A DNA stretch of 64,000 bases from CAVUCE01 sp963739985 (GCA_963739985.1 CAVUCE010000004.1:62001-126000); one strand, 5' to 3'. Positions 16,601 to 25,369 are shown, counted from the first letter of the stretch. Translations and numbers: made by a program. Notes: generated by a model not told the origin, from the letters alone.

Positions 16601-17901
16601 AGCATTATTGGGTGTCCTTCAATGATTTTTGCTAGGATTTCCCAAATAAGCGGGTCTTTTCTATCGACAACTTTACGCGCACTTTTAACAGTTTTATTAT
16701 GTCCGCGTTCAATTAATTTTTTAATAATAAACGGTTTGAAAAGTTCAACCGCCATATCTTTCGGCAAACCGCATTGATGTAATTTCAATTCCGGTCCAAC
16801 AACAATTACAGAACGGCCGGAATAATCAACACGTTTACCAAGTAAGTTCTGACGAAAACGTCCTTGTTTACCTTTAAGCATATCACTCAAAGATTTCAAA
16901 GGTCTGTTATTATCACTCCTTACAGCGCTTCCTCTGCGGGAGTTATCAAATAAAGCATCAACAGATTCCTGAAGCATTCTTTTTTCATTACGAAGAATTA
17001 CTTCCGGAGCTTTGATATCAATAAGTCTTTTCAAACGGTTATTACGAATAATAACTCTTCTATATAAATCGTTAAGATCACTGGTAGCAAATCTTCCGCC
17101 TTCAAGCGGTACTAAAGGTCTTAATTCAGGAGGAATTATAGGAATATAATTAAGAACCATCCATTCCGGCTTATTAGGAACTTTGTTTTCGTTCTCTTTG
17201 AAGGCTTCTAAAACTCTCAATCGCTTTAATAAATCAGCTTTTTTCTGCTGAGAGGTTTCAACTTTTAACTGATCCCTTAGGGTTTTAGAAAGTTCTTCAA
17301 CATTTGTGTTCTTTAATATTTCTTTTACAGCTTCCCCGCCTATTTTGGCAACAAATTTCTTAGGATCTGTATCATCTAGTTTTTCGTTTCCAACAGGTAA
17401 CGAATTCATAACTTCGAAATACTGATCTTCGGAAATTAAATCTAATCGGCTTAATCCGGTAGGCCCCGGATTTATTACTACGTAAGATTCATAATAAATA
17501 ACTTTTTCAAGCTCTTTAAGGCTTAAACCTATAATATTACCAATCTTGGACGGTTGGGCTCTGAAAAACCAAATATGTACGACAGGAACAGCAAGGGCGA
17601 TGTGTCCCATTCTTTCGCGACGTACACTTTTTTGTGTTACTTCCACACCGCATCTATCGCAAATAATACCCTTGTAACGAATCCTTTTATATTTTCCGCA
17701 GAAACATTCCCAATCGCGAGTCGGTCCAAATATTTTTTCACAGAAAAGCCCGTCTTTTTCCGGACGGAAAGAACGATAATTAATCGTTTCAGGCTTTGTA
17801 ACTTCTCCATAAGATCTTGACAAAATATCATCGGGACTTGCTAAACTAATTGTGATATTATTTATATCACGCATCGCATTTTCTTGAACTCTATAAGGCA
17901 T
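13663..17901 (-). CDS. rpoC: DNA-directed RNA polymerase beta' subunit
   Basis: The beta' subunit (1412 aa) forms the RNA polymerase catalytic site with beta. The N-terminal zinc ribbon is seen as CFCGKYKRIRYKGIICDRCG, the catalytic Mg-binding loop as NADFDGDQMAVHVPL, the bridge/trigger region as GARGSQEQVRQLAGMRGLM, and the second zinc site as CGT...CESKRGVCAKCYGR. The ATG at 17901 has GGAG at suitable distance. It lies 40 nt after rpoB and ends at a strong terminator. The Glu-rich C-terminal tail (EEEVAEEPKTEEEVQAQQ) is a lineage-type extension. Confidence 0.99.
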   Translation of the reverse strand: MPYRVQENAMRDINNITISLASPDDILSRSYGEVTKPETINYRSFRPEKDGLFCEKIFGPTRDWECFCGKYKRIRYKGIICDRCGVEVTQKSVRRERMGHIALAVPVVHIWFFRAQPSKIGNIIGLSLKELEKVIYYESYVVINPGPTGLSRLDLISEDQYFEVMNSLPVGNEKLDDTDPKKFVAKIGGEAVKEILKNTNVEELSKTLRDQLKVETSQQKKADLLKRLRVLEAFKENENKVPNKPEWMVLNYIPIIPPELRPLVPLEGGRFATSDLNDLYRRVIIRNNRLKRLIDIKAPEVILRNEKRMLQESVDALFDNSRRGSAVRSDNNRPLKSLSDMLKGKQGRFRQNLLGKRVDYSGRSVIVVGPELKLHQCGLPKDMAVELFKPFIIKKLIERGHNKTVKSARKVVDRKDPLIWEILAKIIEGHPIMLNRAPTLHRLGIQAFQPILIDGRAIQLHPMVCTAFNADFDGDQMAVHVPLSFEAQLEASLLMLSSHNILSPQNGSPIVVPTQDIVLGCYYLTKYKEGEVGEGMVFGSMEEVIIAYNSKVAGLHAKIKVRIDGEMVDTTVGRVIFNQIVPKEMGYFNQLLIKKTFGGFIGQMFMKLGNKVTANFLDDLKDLGFRYSTAGGLSVSYADMIIPEEKVNLITKANKKVEGILNEHEQGVITDAERYNKIIDVWTHTTNDVARALMEKIRVHKQGFNSLHMMVDSGARGSQEQVRQLAGMRGLMMKPQKSLSGQAGEIIENPIVANFKEGLSVLEYFISTHGARKGLADTALKTADAGYLTRRLVDVSQDVIISEIDCGTILGIEITALKDVEQEREPLGERITGRVAQEDVYDPRTDEVIIEAGELITEEIAEKIEDSNIDSVYIRTVLTCESKRGVCAKCYGRNLTNGKLVEIGEAVGIVAAQSIGEPGTQLTLRTFHLGGTSSRIASQSQVESNVEGYAKFERVAYVEKSDFLGTVKVVTGRRGVVGIYDENNRQIKKFDIPYGAEVMVNDGQQVKKRTALYNHDPYNSVILTDIPGRVKFVDMIEGATLQQVTDEQTGHVQKVVIESKDKTLTPSIAIEAEDGTKKSFNIPTRAYISVEEGEMISAGTILAKISKQQSKSRDITGGLPRVTELFEARSPQETAIVCEIEGSVKFGARKKGSREIIVIAPDKSDEKKYNVPLGKHVLVQENDEIPAGEKITDGPINPHDILKIKGTSAVQEYLVNEIQDVYRLQGVKINDKHIEVIVRQMLQKIKIVSPGDTRFLEEDVVDRNEFIEENNKIMGTVYIEDKGDSRFKDGQLISRSKFREINADLKKKSKKLIVARDAEPATFEHVLLGITQAALSTESFISAASFQETTKVLANAATEAKIDNLLGLKENVVMGHLIPAGTGLKKYLDIKLKVEEEVAEEPKTEEEVQAQQ

Positions 17902-17941
17902 TTTTTATCTCCTAATTTCTAAGTGAAAAATTCGAAACGCA

Positions 17942-20900
17942 TTAACGTATTTTTATATCCAGACCTAAGCCCTGGAGTTCTTTAATTAACACGTTGAACG
18001 ACTCAGGAATATTTGGTTCCTGCAAGTTTTCACCTTTAACAATTGCTTCGTACGCTTTAGCTCTACCTGCAACATCATCACTCTTAATTGTTAAGATTTC
18101 TTGAAGGATGTGGGAAGCTCCGTAACCCTCGAGCGCCCAAACTTCCATTTCTCCAAATCTCTGTCCACCAAACTGTGCTTTACCACCGAGTGGCTGCTGC
18201 GTAATAAGTGAGTATGGTCCAATTGACCTAGCGTGAATTTTATCATCAACTAAGTGGCCGAGTTTAAGCATATATATATATCCACAAGTAACTTCTTGAT
18301 GGAATTTCTCTCCGGATCTTCCGTCAATTAATTGTGTTTTACTTCCTTCTTGTAATCCGGCTTTCAACAACCATTCATCAACATCCTCAACATGTGCACC
18401 ATCAAAAATTGGAGTTGCGAATTTTATACCGAGTTTTTTACCAGCCCAACCGAGTGCAGTTTCATAAAGCTGCCCGAGGTTCATACGAGAAGGTACGCCA
18501 AGTGGATTTAATATAATATCAACAGGACTTCCATCCGGCAAGAAAGGCATATCTTCCGGAGGAACAATTTTGGCAACAACACCTTTGTTTCCGTGACGCC
18601 CTGCCATTTTATCACCAACAGAAAGTTTACGTTTTTTAGCAACATAAACTTTTGCAAGTTGAACTATTCCAGGCGGTAATTCATCACCGCTTGTAATTTT
18701 TACTTTTTCTCTCTTAAAATCTTCATCAAGTTCCGCAATTATATCAAAATAATTTTTATATAAACTATTGATTAGACCATTTGATTTTTTGTTTTCAAAC
18801 CAATCTAAAGTATAATCTAATTTAGTAACATCATCCATTGTAGTAAAAGTAGTATCTTTAATAGAAGTTCCGCTTCTAAGAACAATGCTTCCATCGAGAT
18901 CACGAATTCCGGAGGTTGTTTCACCATCGCAAATCTTAGTTAATTTCTCAACTAATTTTTCGTAATTTTCTCTAAGTTTAAGTTGATGTTGATGTTCTAA
19001 GTTATCTAATTCTTTTTTCTCTTGCTTTTTAGATTCGGTGTCTCTTTTCTTTCTGCTAAAGAGTCGTGTTTTTATAACAGTACCCTTTAATCCAGGTGAA
19101 GCTTTTAGCGAAGCATCTTTAACATCGCCAGCTTTATCACCGAAGATTGCTCTCAGAAGTTTTTCTTCAGGAGTAGGATCGGTTTCACCTTTCGGTGTAA
19201 TTTTACCGATAAGAATATCGCCTTCTTTAACTTCAGCACCTTCTCTAATAATACCATTTTCATCAAGATTTTTAACTGCTTCTTCACTAACGTTCGGAAT
19301 TTCTCTTGTAAGTTCTTCTTCACCACGTTTAGTCTCACGAACCTGTAATTCAAACTCTTCAATGTGAATTGAGGTATAAACATCTTCGCTCACAACTCTT
19401 TCACTTATAATAATAGCATCCTCAAAGTTGTATCCTCTCCAAGGCATAAAAGCAACCAAAACGTTTCTTCCGAGAGCTAATTCGCCTTGATCGGTTGAGC
19501 AACCATCGGCAAGAACATCTCCCTTAGAAAGTTTTTGACCTCCCTGAACAATAGGCCGCTGATTAACAGAAGTTTCCTGGTTTGTTCCATGGAATTTTGT
19601 TAAAGTATAAGTAACTCTTTTTACATCATTAAAGCTGGTTAACGCTTCTATGCTGTTTGGATTAAGATCATATTTTACGGTTATTTTGTTGGCGTCTACA
19701 TATTCAACAACACCATTTTCTTCCGCAACTATAACCGCCCTTGAATCAGTAGCCAATTTCTTTTCTAAACCTGTACCAACAATCGGAGCTTCAGGTCTTA
19801 ATAGAGGAACAGCTTGACGCTGCATATTCGAACCCATAAGAGCTCTGTTAGCATCATCATGCTCCAAAAATGGAATTAAAGCAGCAGCAGCACTTACAAT
19901 CTGAGCAGGTGCAACATCCATAAATTGGATATGGTCGGGAGATATAATCGGAAATTCACCTTTGTTTCTAGATTTAACACGATCATGCTGGAATTTAGAC
20001 TGTTCATCTAGAATTGCATTTGCCTGAGCAATTGTAAAATTATCTTCTTGTTCAGCTGTTAAATATTCAACTTCAGGAAGAACTTTCCCTTTTTTAACTA
20101 TTCTATATGGGGTTTCTAAAAATCCATAACGATTTACTCTTGCATATAGAGTAAGTGAAGAAATAAGACCAATGTTCGGGCCTTCAGGAGTTTCAATTGG
20201 ACATAAACGACCGTAATGAGTATAGTGAACGTCACGAACTTCAAATCCTGCTCTTTCTCTAGTCAAACCACCAGGTCCTAAAGCAGACATTCTTCTTTTG
20301 TGTGTCATTTCTGCCAAAGGATTTGTTTGATCCATAAACTGTGAAAGCTGATTCGTACCAAAGAAAGCATTGATTACACTACTGATAGTTCTGGCATTTA
20401 CCAGATCTTGAGGTGTAAAGTTTTCGGTGTCGCGCATATTCATTCTTTCTTTTATGGTTCTAGCCATACGCGCCATACCTATATTAAACTGCTGTCCTAA
20501 TTGTTCACCAACAGTTCTAACTCTTCTATTTCCTAAATGATCTATATCATCAACAGTTTCATTGCCGTTTCTCAATTTGATGATATATTTCATAATAGAC
20601 ATAATGTCTTCTACCGTAAGGACAGTAGTTGTTTCAGGGATATCCAATTTTAGCTTGTCGTTCATCCTATGACGACCAACATCACCTAAATCATATCTCT
20701 TATCATTAAAGAATAATTTTTCAATCAACGACTGTGCAGTATCTACATCAGGCGCTTCACCTGAACGCAACTGGCGATAGATTGCAAACAACGCTTCTTC
20801 TTTAGTGCTCGAAGTATCTTTACGCAAAGTATTAACAATTAAATCCTGATCAGGAGCAGTTTCAGATGAGATCAATTTTAATGTTTCAACTTCAGCTTCT

Positions 20901-21700
20901 TTTAATCTTTCAATATCTTCTTCAGTAATAACGCTGTCTTTAGTTAAGAAAATTTCACCGGTAGACATATCAAATACATCTGTTGCGATTGTTCTTCCAA
21001 TATAGTCTTCAACGTTAACCTTTTTAACGTCAATTTCTTCAACAAGGTTGAATAAACTTAATATATCCTCATCAGTTGCAAAATCTAATGCTCGTAATAA
21101 TGTAGTAGCCGGGAATTTTTTTCTTCTATCTATATAAACATACATTACATAATTTATATCTGTAGCAAATTCAACCCAAGAACCTCTTAAAGGAATAATT
21201 CTAGCTGAATAAATTGGTGTGCCATTTGGGTGAACTGTTTGTGAAAAAGCAACACCCGGCGAACGATGCAACTGAGAAACGACGACTCTCTCGGCGCCGT
21301 TAATAACAAATGTTCCCTTTTCTGTCATATAAGGAAGATTACCTAAGTAAACTTCTTGTTCAACACTATTTACAAATTCCTGAGTTTCAGGGTCTTTAGC
21401 AGAAAGACGGAGTTTTCCTTTAAGCGGAGCCGCGTAAGTTAAACCTCTCTCTAAACACTCAACAACAGAAAAACGCGGTTTTTCTATGTAATATTCTATA
21501 AAATCTAATCTATAATTTTCTTTATTATCAAAGATCGGAAAATTAGTACTAAATACTGCCTGGAGACCTTTGTTTTCTCTCTTGTCAGCAGGAGTTTTCA
21601 TTTGAATGAAATCCTCAAAAGCTGCTGTTTGAATATCTAATAAGTCGGGAGCTTCAATTACAGAGGGAATGCGGCCAAAGGAAATTCTCTTATTGTCCAA
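17942..21700 (-). CDS. rpoB: DNA-directed RNA polymerase beta subunit
   Basis: The beta subunit (1252 aa) of RNA polymerase. The rifampicin-binding segment reads LSQFMDQTNPLAEMTHKRRM followed by SALGPGGLTRERAGF, with the usual Asp, His and Ser positions unchanged, so no resistance change is evident. The following DVHYTHYGRLCPIETPEGP has Tyr where proteobacteria have Pro, as in Bacteroidota. KMAGRHGNKGVVAKI and LGVPSRMNLGQLYET are conserved catalytic and sigma-contact regions. It lies 144 nt downstream of rplL, with a hairpin in between. Confidence 0.99.
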   Translation of the reverse strand: MDNKRISFGRIPSVIEAPDLLDIQTAAFEDFIQMKTPADKRENKGLQAVFSTNFPIFDNKENYRLDFIEYYIEKPRFSVVECLERGLTYAAPLKGKLRLSAKDPETQEFVNSVEQEVYLGNLPYMTEKGTFVINGAERVVVSQLHRSPGVAFSQTVHPNGTPIYSARIIPLRGSWVEFATDINYVMYVYIDRRKKFPATTLLRALDFATDEDILSLFNLVEEIDVKKVNVEDYIGRTIATDVFDMSTGEIFLTKDSVITEEDIERLKEAEVETLKLISSETAPDQDLIVNTLRKDTSSTKEEALFAIYRQLRSGEAPDVDTAQSLIEKLFFNDKRYDLGDVGRHRMNDKLKLDIPETTTVLTVEDIMSIMKYIIKLRNGNETVDDIDHLGNRRVRTVGEQLGQQFNIGMARMARTIKERMNMRDTENFTPQDLVNARTISSVINAFFGTNQLSQFMDQTNPLAEMTHKRRMSALGPGGLTRERAGFEVRDVHYTHYGRLCPIETPEGPNIGLISSLTLYARVNRYGFLETPYRIVKKGKVLPEVEYLTAEQEDNFTIAQANAILDEQSKFQHDRVKSRNKGEFPIISPDHIQFMDVAPAQIVSAAAALIPFLEHDDANRALMGSNMQRQAVPLLRPEAPIVGTGLEKKLATDSRAVIVAEENGVVEYVDANKITVKYDLNPNSIEALTSFNDVKRVTYTLTKFHGTNQETSVNQRPIVQGGQKLSKGDVLADGCSTDQGELALGRNVLVAFMPWRGYNFEDAIIISERVVSEDVYTSIHIEEFELQVRETKRGEEELTREIPNVSEEAVKNLDENGIIREGAEVKEGDILIGKITPKGETDPTPEEKLLRAIFGDKAGDVKDASLKASPGLKGTVIKTRLFSRKKRDTESKKQEKKELDNLEHQHQLKLRENYEKLVEKLTKICDGETTSGIRDLDGSIVLRSGTSIKDTTFTTMDDVTKLDYTLDWFENKKSNGLINSLYKNYFDIIAELDEDFKREKVKITSGDELPPGIVQLAKVYVAKKRKLSVGDKMAGRHGNKGVVAKIVPPEDMPFLPDGSPVDIILNPLGVPSRMNLGQLYETALGWAGKKLGIKFATPIFDGAHVEDVDEWLLKAGLQEGSKTQLIDGRSGEKFHQEVTCGYIYMLKLGHLVDDKIHARSIGPYSLITQQPLGGKAQFGGQRFGEMEVWALEGYGASHILQEILTIKSDDVAGRAKAYEAIVKGENLQEPNIPESFNVLIKELQGLGLDIKIR

Positions 21701-21772
21701 TTGTTAACCTCCAATTAATGTTCAATTTCTTTTCTTGCGGAGCATAAATCAACGATACCAAAATACAAAAGC

Positions 21773-21798
21773 GATAAGACGGATTACTCCGACTTATC
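21773..21798 (-). terminator. Possible attenuator between rplL and rpoB
   Basis: Imperfect hairpin GATAAG-a-CGGA / TCCG-a-CTTATC (10 bp with one A-A mismatch) and a 4-nt loop. On the minus strand it is followed after two bases by TTTTGTATTTT, an interrupted U tract. A partial terminator in this gap is known in enterobacteria, where it lowers rpoBC expression relative to the ribosomal genes; the same role here is inference. Confidence 0.5.
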
Positions 21799-21844
21799 AC
21801 TTAACAATGAAATGCTTTGCTATTAAAATAATTATCTTTGGTGC

Positions 21845-22213
21845 TTACTTTACTTCTACAGTAGCGCCAGCATCTTCAAACTCTTTTTTAAGTTTTTCTG
21901 CTTCGTCTTTAGAAATAGCTTCTTTAACCGGTTTTGGAGCTGAGTCTACAAGATCTTTAGCTTCTTTTAAGCCTAAACCTGTGTGAGCTCTAACTACCTT
22001 AATTACATTAATTTTTTTCTCACCGGCAGCTTTAAGAATAACATCAAATTCTGTTTTTTCTTCAGCTGGTGCTGCTGCTGCTGGAGCTGCTGCTGCAACC
22101 GGAGCTGCTGCTGTTACACCAAATTCATCTTCTAAAGCAGTTTTTAATTCAGATGCTTCTAAAAGGGATAAACCTTTAATCTTCTCAACAATTTCGGCTA
22201 TCTTTTCTGACAT
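21845..22213 (-). CDS. rplL: Ribosomal protein L7/L12
   Basis: L7/L12 (122 aa) forms the ribosomal stalk that recruits translation factors. The N-terminal dimerisation helix IVEKIKGLSLLEASELKTAL is followed by an Ala/Pro-rich hinge and the C-terminal domain FDVILKAAGEKKINVIKVVR, GLGLKEAKDLVDSAPKPVKE. Multiple copies bind L10, encoded 47 nt upstream. Confidence 0.98.
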   Translation of the reverse strand: MSEKIAEIVEKIKGLSLLEASELKTALEDEFGVTAAAPVAAAAPAAAAPAEEKTEFDVILKAAGEKKINVIKVVRAHTGLGLKEAKDLVDSAPKPVKEAISKDEAEKLKKEFEDAGATVEVK

Positions 22214-22260
22214 TTTTATATTCTCCTACTAATTTTATTTCTAATTAAAACTAAATATTG

Positions 22261-22782
22261 TTATGCTGCTTCTCTTTGAGAAATTTGATCGATTACGCTG
22301 ACTAAATCTCTCATTACAGCACCAATTGCGCCAACAATTCCCGAAACCGGGGCGTTGATACTTCCCAAAATACCTGCAATAATTTCATTTTTAGAAGGCA
22401 ATGACGCTAATTGATCGAGTTGACTTCCTTCAAAATATTGATTTTCTAAGTAGCAAGCTTTTAGGGCGAATTTCTTATTATCATCAAAATATTTTTTGAT
22501 GATTTTTGCAGGTGCGACAAGGTTTTCATCAGCAAAGGCAAATCCTGTCATCCCAACCAAGTGATCTGCTAGTTTCTCGTACATTCCTGATTCATCGAGT
22601 GCTCTTTTGAACAAAGTATTTTTAAGTACTTTATACTTCACACCTTCTTTACGGAATTGATTTCTGATTTCACTAATATCTCCAACAGAAATTCCTTCAT
22701 AATCAGTTATGTACAAAGCTGTAGAGTTCTCGATCAACTCTTTCACCTGAGAAACTTTTTCAGCTTTTTCATTCTTATTCAT
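22261..22782 (-). CDS. rplJ: Ribosomal protein L10
   Basis: L10 (173 aa) anchors the L7/L12 stalk and, in many bacteria, represses its own operon. The N-domain VKELIENSTALYITDYEGIS and FRKEGVKYKVLKNTLFKRAL with DHLVGMTGFAFADEN are typical; the C-terminal helix that holds L12 is the last ~30 residues. A 100-nt leader separates it from rplA, the usual place of the L10 binding site, but I could not verify the folded structure. Confidence 0.96.
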   Translation of the reverse strand: MNKNEKAEKVSQVKELIENSTALYITDYEGISVGDISEIRNQFRKEGVKYKVLKNTLFKRALDESGMYEKLADHLVGMTGFAFADENLVAPAKIIKKYFDDNKKFALKACYLENQYFEGSQLDQLASLPSKNEIIAGILGSINAPVSGIVGAIGAVMRDLVSVIDQISQREAA

Positions 22783-22882
22783 TTTTCTCCCGTACCAGAT
22801 TTTTATTTAATCGAGTCAGTTACCCAATAGGGTAAGTTTAGAAGCATTTATTTTATTTGAGTGCGTAAACTTTTACCAGCTC

Positions 22883-23578
22883 TTAATGAGCTGCAATTTC
22901 ATCTTTAGTTATTTTAACGCCAGGTCCCATTGTGCTAGACAAATATAAACTCTTAACGTATTGTCCTTTAGCAGAAGATGGCTTCATCTTTATTATAGTA
23001 TTTATAAAAGCTTGAGCGTTTTCTTCAAGTTTATCAGAATCAAAATTTAATTTTCCTAAAGCGGTATGAACAATTCCGGTTTTTTCAACACGGAATTCAA
23101 TTTTACCGGCTTTAACTTCTTTAACAGCAGTAGCAACATCCATAGTTACAGTACCACTTTTAGGATTAGGCATTAAACCTTTTGGTCCAAGCACTCTTCC
23201 TAATTTTCCTAGATCAGCCATTGTATCAGGAGTAGCGATGATAACATCAACATCAGCCCAACCACTTTTAATTTTTTCAAGATATTCCTCAAGACCAGAA
23301 AAATCTGCACCGGCATCCAAAGCTTCTTGAACTTTAGCGCCTTTTGCTATAACGAGTACTTTAACTTCTTTACCGGTTCCGTTTGGCAAAGAAACAGTTC
23401 CTCTAACCATTTGATCAGCATGTCTTGGATCTACACCTAACCTAATTGCGCAATCTAAAGTTTCAACAAACTTAACAGAAGAACTATCTTTCAGAAAATT
23501 GATTGCTTCAGAAAGAGTGTACTCTTTATTACTGTCAAGTTTTTCACTGATTGCTTTATTTCTTTTTGATTTTTGCAT
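22883..23578 (-). CDS. rplA: Ribosomal protein L1
   Basis: L1 (231 aa) forms the mobile L1 stalk and often represses the rplKA genes. I prefer the ATG at 23578 (MQKSKRNKAISEKLD) to a GTG one codon upstream. Signature parts are VETLDCAIRLGVDPRHADQM, VSLPNGTGKEVKVLVIAKG, GKLGRVLGPKGLMPNPKSGT and FRVEKTGIVHTALGK. It follows rplK by 36 nt. Confidence 0.96.
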   Translation of the reverse strand: MQKSKRNKAISEKLDSNKEYTLSEAINFLKDSSSVKFVETLDCAIRLGVDPRHADQMVRGTVSLPNGTGKEVKVLVIAKGAKVQEALDAGADFSGLEEYLEKIKSGWADVDVIIATPDTMADLGKLGRVLGPKGLMPNPKSGTVTMDVATAVKEVKAGKIEFRVEKTGIVHTALGKLNFDSDKLEENAQAFINTIIKMKPSSAKGQYVKSLYLSSTMGPGVKITKDEIAAH

Positions 23579-23614
23579 CACTACACCATCAAATATTCAA
23601 TTTTTAATAAATTT

Positions 23615-24040
23615 TTAGTCCTCTACAGTAATGCCCATACTTCTGGCAGTTCCAGCAACCATACTCATAGCATGCTCAACGTCAAAAGCGTTTAGATCAG
23701 GCATTTTCAATTCGGCAATTTCTTTAACCTGAGTTTTAGAAACTTTTGCTACTTTGTTCCTGTGAGGTTCTGCTGAGCCTTTTGCAATTTTTGTAGCTCT
23801 TAATAATAATACTGCAGCAGGAGGTGTTTTTGTAATAAAAGTGAATGATTTATCGGAGTAAACTGTAATTACAACCGGAATAATCAAACCATCTTTATCC
23901 TGAGTTCTGGCATTAAATTGCTTACAGAACTCCATAATGTTAACACCCTTTTGTCCAAGTGCAGGACCAACCGGCGGAGAAGGATTAGCCTTACCGGCAG
24001 GAATTTGAAGTTTAATATAACCTGATATTTTTTTAGCCAT
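23615..24040 (-). CDS. rplK: Ribosomal protein L11
   Basis: L11 (141 aa) binds the GTPase-associated centre of 23S rRNA. The N-domain shows GYIKLQIPAGKANPSPPVGP and ALGQKGVNIMEFCKQFNART with the proline pair targeted by thiopeptides in other bacteria; the C-domain ends KMPDLNAFDVEHAMSMVAGT and ARSMGITVE. It lies 29 nt after nusG. Confidence 0.97.
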   Translation of the reverse strand: MAKKISGYIKLQIPAGKANPSPPVGPALGQKGVNIMEFCKQFNARTQDKDGLIIPVVITVYSDKSFTFITKTPPAAVLLLRATKIAKGSAEPHRNKVAKVSKTQVKEIAELKMPDLNAFDVEHAMSMVAGTARSMGITVED

Positions 24041-24069
24041 ATAAGTTACCTATACAAATAAATACTTAA

Positions 24070-24606
24070 TTACTTTTCTAATTCTGCTTGCACAAAATCG
24101 ATCTCAACCGGAGTTTTTCTTCCAAATATAGAGACCATAACTTTGATTTTCATTTTTTCTTCGTTTACTTCTTGAACTGTTCCGCTGAAGTTATTAAACG
24201 GACCATCAATAATTTTTACTAAATCACCATTTCTAAAAATGGTTTCCATTCTTTCGGTGGTTTCGTCTTGTGTAATACGACCAACAATTCGTTTTACTTC
24301 TTCGGGCTGGAGAGGATTTGGATGATTTTTAGTTCCTAGAAATCCCATAACGGAAGGAGTATTAAGAATAAAATCTTTTACCTGGTTATCTAAATCAGCT
24401 TGAATTAAGATATAACCGGGGAAAAAGTTTTTGGTTTTACTTTTTTTCTTACCGTCTTTTACTTCAAACACTTTTTCCATAGGGACTAAAATTTCCGGTA
24501 GCTTTGCATGAAGAGATTCATTATCAATTAAAGCGGCCGTAAGCAAGTTTTTGACCTTGTTTTCATGACCGGAAAAAGTTCTAACTACATACCATTTTAA
24601 TTCCAT
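24070..24606 (-). CDS. nusG: Transcription termination/antitermination factor NusG
   Basis: NusG (178 aa) binds RNA polymerase and couples it to the ribosome or Rho. The NGN domain starts MELKWYVVRTFSGHENKVKN and contains KKKSKTKNFFPGYILIQADL and NTPSVMGFLG; the C-terminal KOW domain reads GDLVKIIDGPFNNFSGTVQE. It is 12 nt after secE, the conserved arrangement. Confidence 0.98.
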   Translation of the reverse strand: MELKWYVVRTFSGHENKVKNLLTAALIDNESLHAKLPEILVPMEKVFEVKDGKKKSKTKNFFPGYILIQADLDNQVKDFILNTPSVMGFLGTKNHPNPLQPEEVKRIVGRITQDETTERMETIFRNGDLVKIIDGPFNNFSGTVQEVNEEKMKIKVMVSIFGRKTPVEIDFVQAELEK

Positions 24607-24618
24607 ACCAATCGTAAC

Positions 24619-24801
24619 CTAAAAAATTCCTTTGAAAATTTGAGTGATAACCATGTCAATAACATAAGTAAAAGCAGCAATCATAAGACAAGAAACAATC
24701 ACGACGACCGTAGATTCTTTCAACTCGTCTTTTGTTGGCCAGGTAACTTTTTTCATTTCTTTCATTACATCATCGAAAAAAGCAATTATTTTTTGTTTCA
24801 T
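24619..24801 (-). CDS. secE: Preprotein translocase subunit SecE
   Basis: SecE (60 aa) is the short single-span form that clamps SecY in the inner membrane. It has the amphipathic helix DDVMKEMKKVTWPTKDELKE with the conserved KVTWPTK motif, then one membrane helix (STVVVIVSCLMIAAFTYVID). It lies between tRNA-Trp and nusG, which is the typical neighbourhood. Confidence 0.97.
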   Translation of the reverse strand: MKQKIIAFFDDVMKEMKKVTWPTKDELKESTVVVIVSCLMIAAFTYVIDMVITQIFKGIF

Positions 24802-24825
24802 AGTAAACCTGTCTTGTTAGCGTTG

Positions 24826-24898
24826 CACGTCAGGAGGGACTCGAACCCCCAACCTGCGGTTTTGGAGACCGCTGCTCTACCAATTGAGCCACTGACGT
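24826..24898 (-). tRNA. tRNA-Trp (anticodon CCA)
   Basis: A 73-nt cloverleaf on the minus strand: acceptor ACGTCAG/CTGACGT with discriminator G, D-arm GCTCAATTGGTAGAGC, anticodon stem GCGGT/ACCGC with loop CTCCAAA (anticodon CCA), and T-loop TTCGAGT. It is located directly upstream of secE, as in many bacteria. Confidence 0.96.
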
Positions 24899-24910
24899 AG
24901 CAAAAATTCT

Positions 24911-25060
24911 TTACTTAGTTTCTTTATGAACAGTGTGTTTTTTATCCCAACGGCAATACTTTTTGTATTCCACTCTATTTGGGTGAAGTCTTTTATTTTT
25001 TGTGGTAGTGTAATTTCTTCTTTTACACTCTGTACATTCTAAAGTTATTATATCTCTCAT
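24911..25060 (-). CDS. rpmG: Ribosomal protein L33
   Basis: L33 (49 aa). The true start is the ATG at 25060 (MRDIITLECTECKRRNY); a longer frame would run backwards through the tRNA-Thr gene and is not real. The first CxxC pair is present (CTEC), but the second pair is broken: YCRWDKKHTVHKETK has one Cys and Asp where the fourth zinc ligand normally sits. Zinc binding may thus be weak or absent. It lies between tRNA-Thr and tRNA-Trp, the place of tuf in many relatives. Confidence 0.95.
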   Translation of the reverse strand: MRDIITLECTECKRRNYTTTKNKRLHPNRVEYKKYCRWDKKHTVHKETK

Positions 25061-25086
25061 GACAATTCTTATTTTATTTGTTTTTG

Positions 25087-25159
25087 AGCTGACGACCGGG
25101 ATTGAACCGGTGACCTCATCCTTACCAAGGATGTGCTCTACCAACTGAGCTACGTCAGC
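25087..25159 (-). tRNA. tRNA-Thr (anticodon GGU)
   Basis: A 73-nt cloverleaf on the minus strand: acceptor GCTGACG/CGTCAGC, D-arm GCTCAGTTGGTAGAGC, anticodon stem CATCC/GGATG with loop TTGGTAA (anticodon GGT), T-loop TTCAATC. It is part of the Tyr-Gly-Thr tRNA run upstream of rpmG. Confidence 0.95.
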
Positions 25160-25295
25160 AGTTTAATCTTAAGTTAATAAGATTATAGAGCGGGTTTACC
25201 GGTCTACTGACAGACTATCCTGATATTTTTCAGGACGCAACAGATTATCAATTAAAAACTATTCCCGTAAATTCAACTTGTTAAAATAACAAACG

Positions 25296-25369
25296 AGCGG
25301 GAGACGGGACTCGAACCCGCGACCAACAGCTTGGAAGGCTGTGACTCTAGCCAACTGAGTTACTCCCGC
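25296..25369 (-). tRNA. tRNA-Gly (anticodon UCC)
   Basis: A 74-nt cloverleaf on the minus strand: acceptor GCGGGAG/CTCCCGC with discriminator T, D-arm CTCAGTTGGCTAGAG, anticodon stem ACAGC/GCTGT with loop CTTCCAA (anticodon TCC), T-loop TTCGAGT. Confidence 0.95.

Noticed and set aside
25061..25144. Extension of rpmG upstream to 25144
   Set aside because: The extra 28 residues are translated from the tRNA-Thr gene; the L33 family start is the ATG at 25060.
25160..25295. Small hairpins between tRNA-Gly and tRNA-Thr as a regulatory RNA
   Set aside because: Only 5-7 bp stems in AT-rich sequence, no conserved feature recognised; likely spacer.
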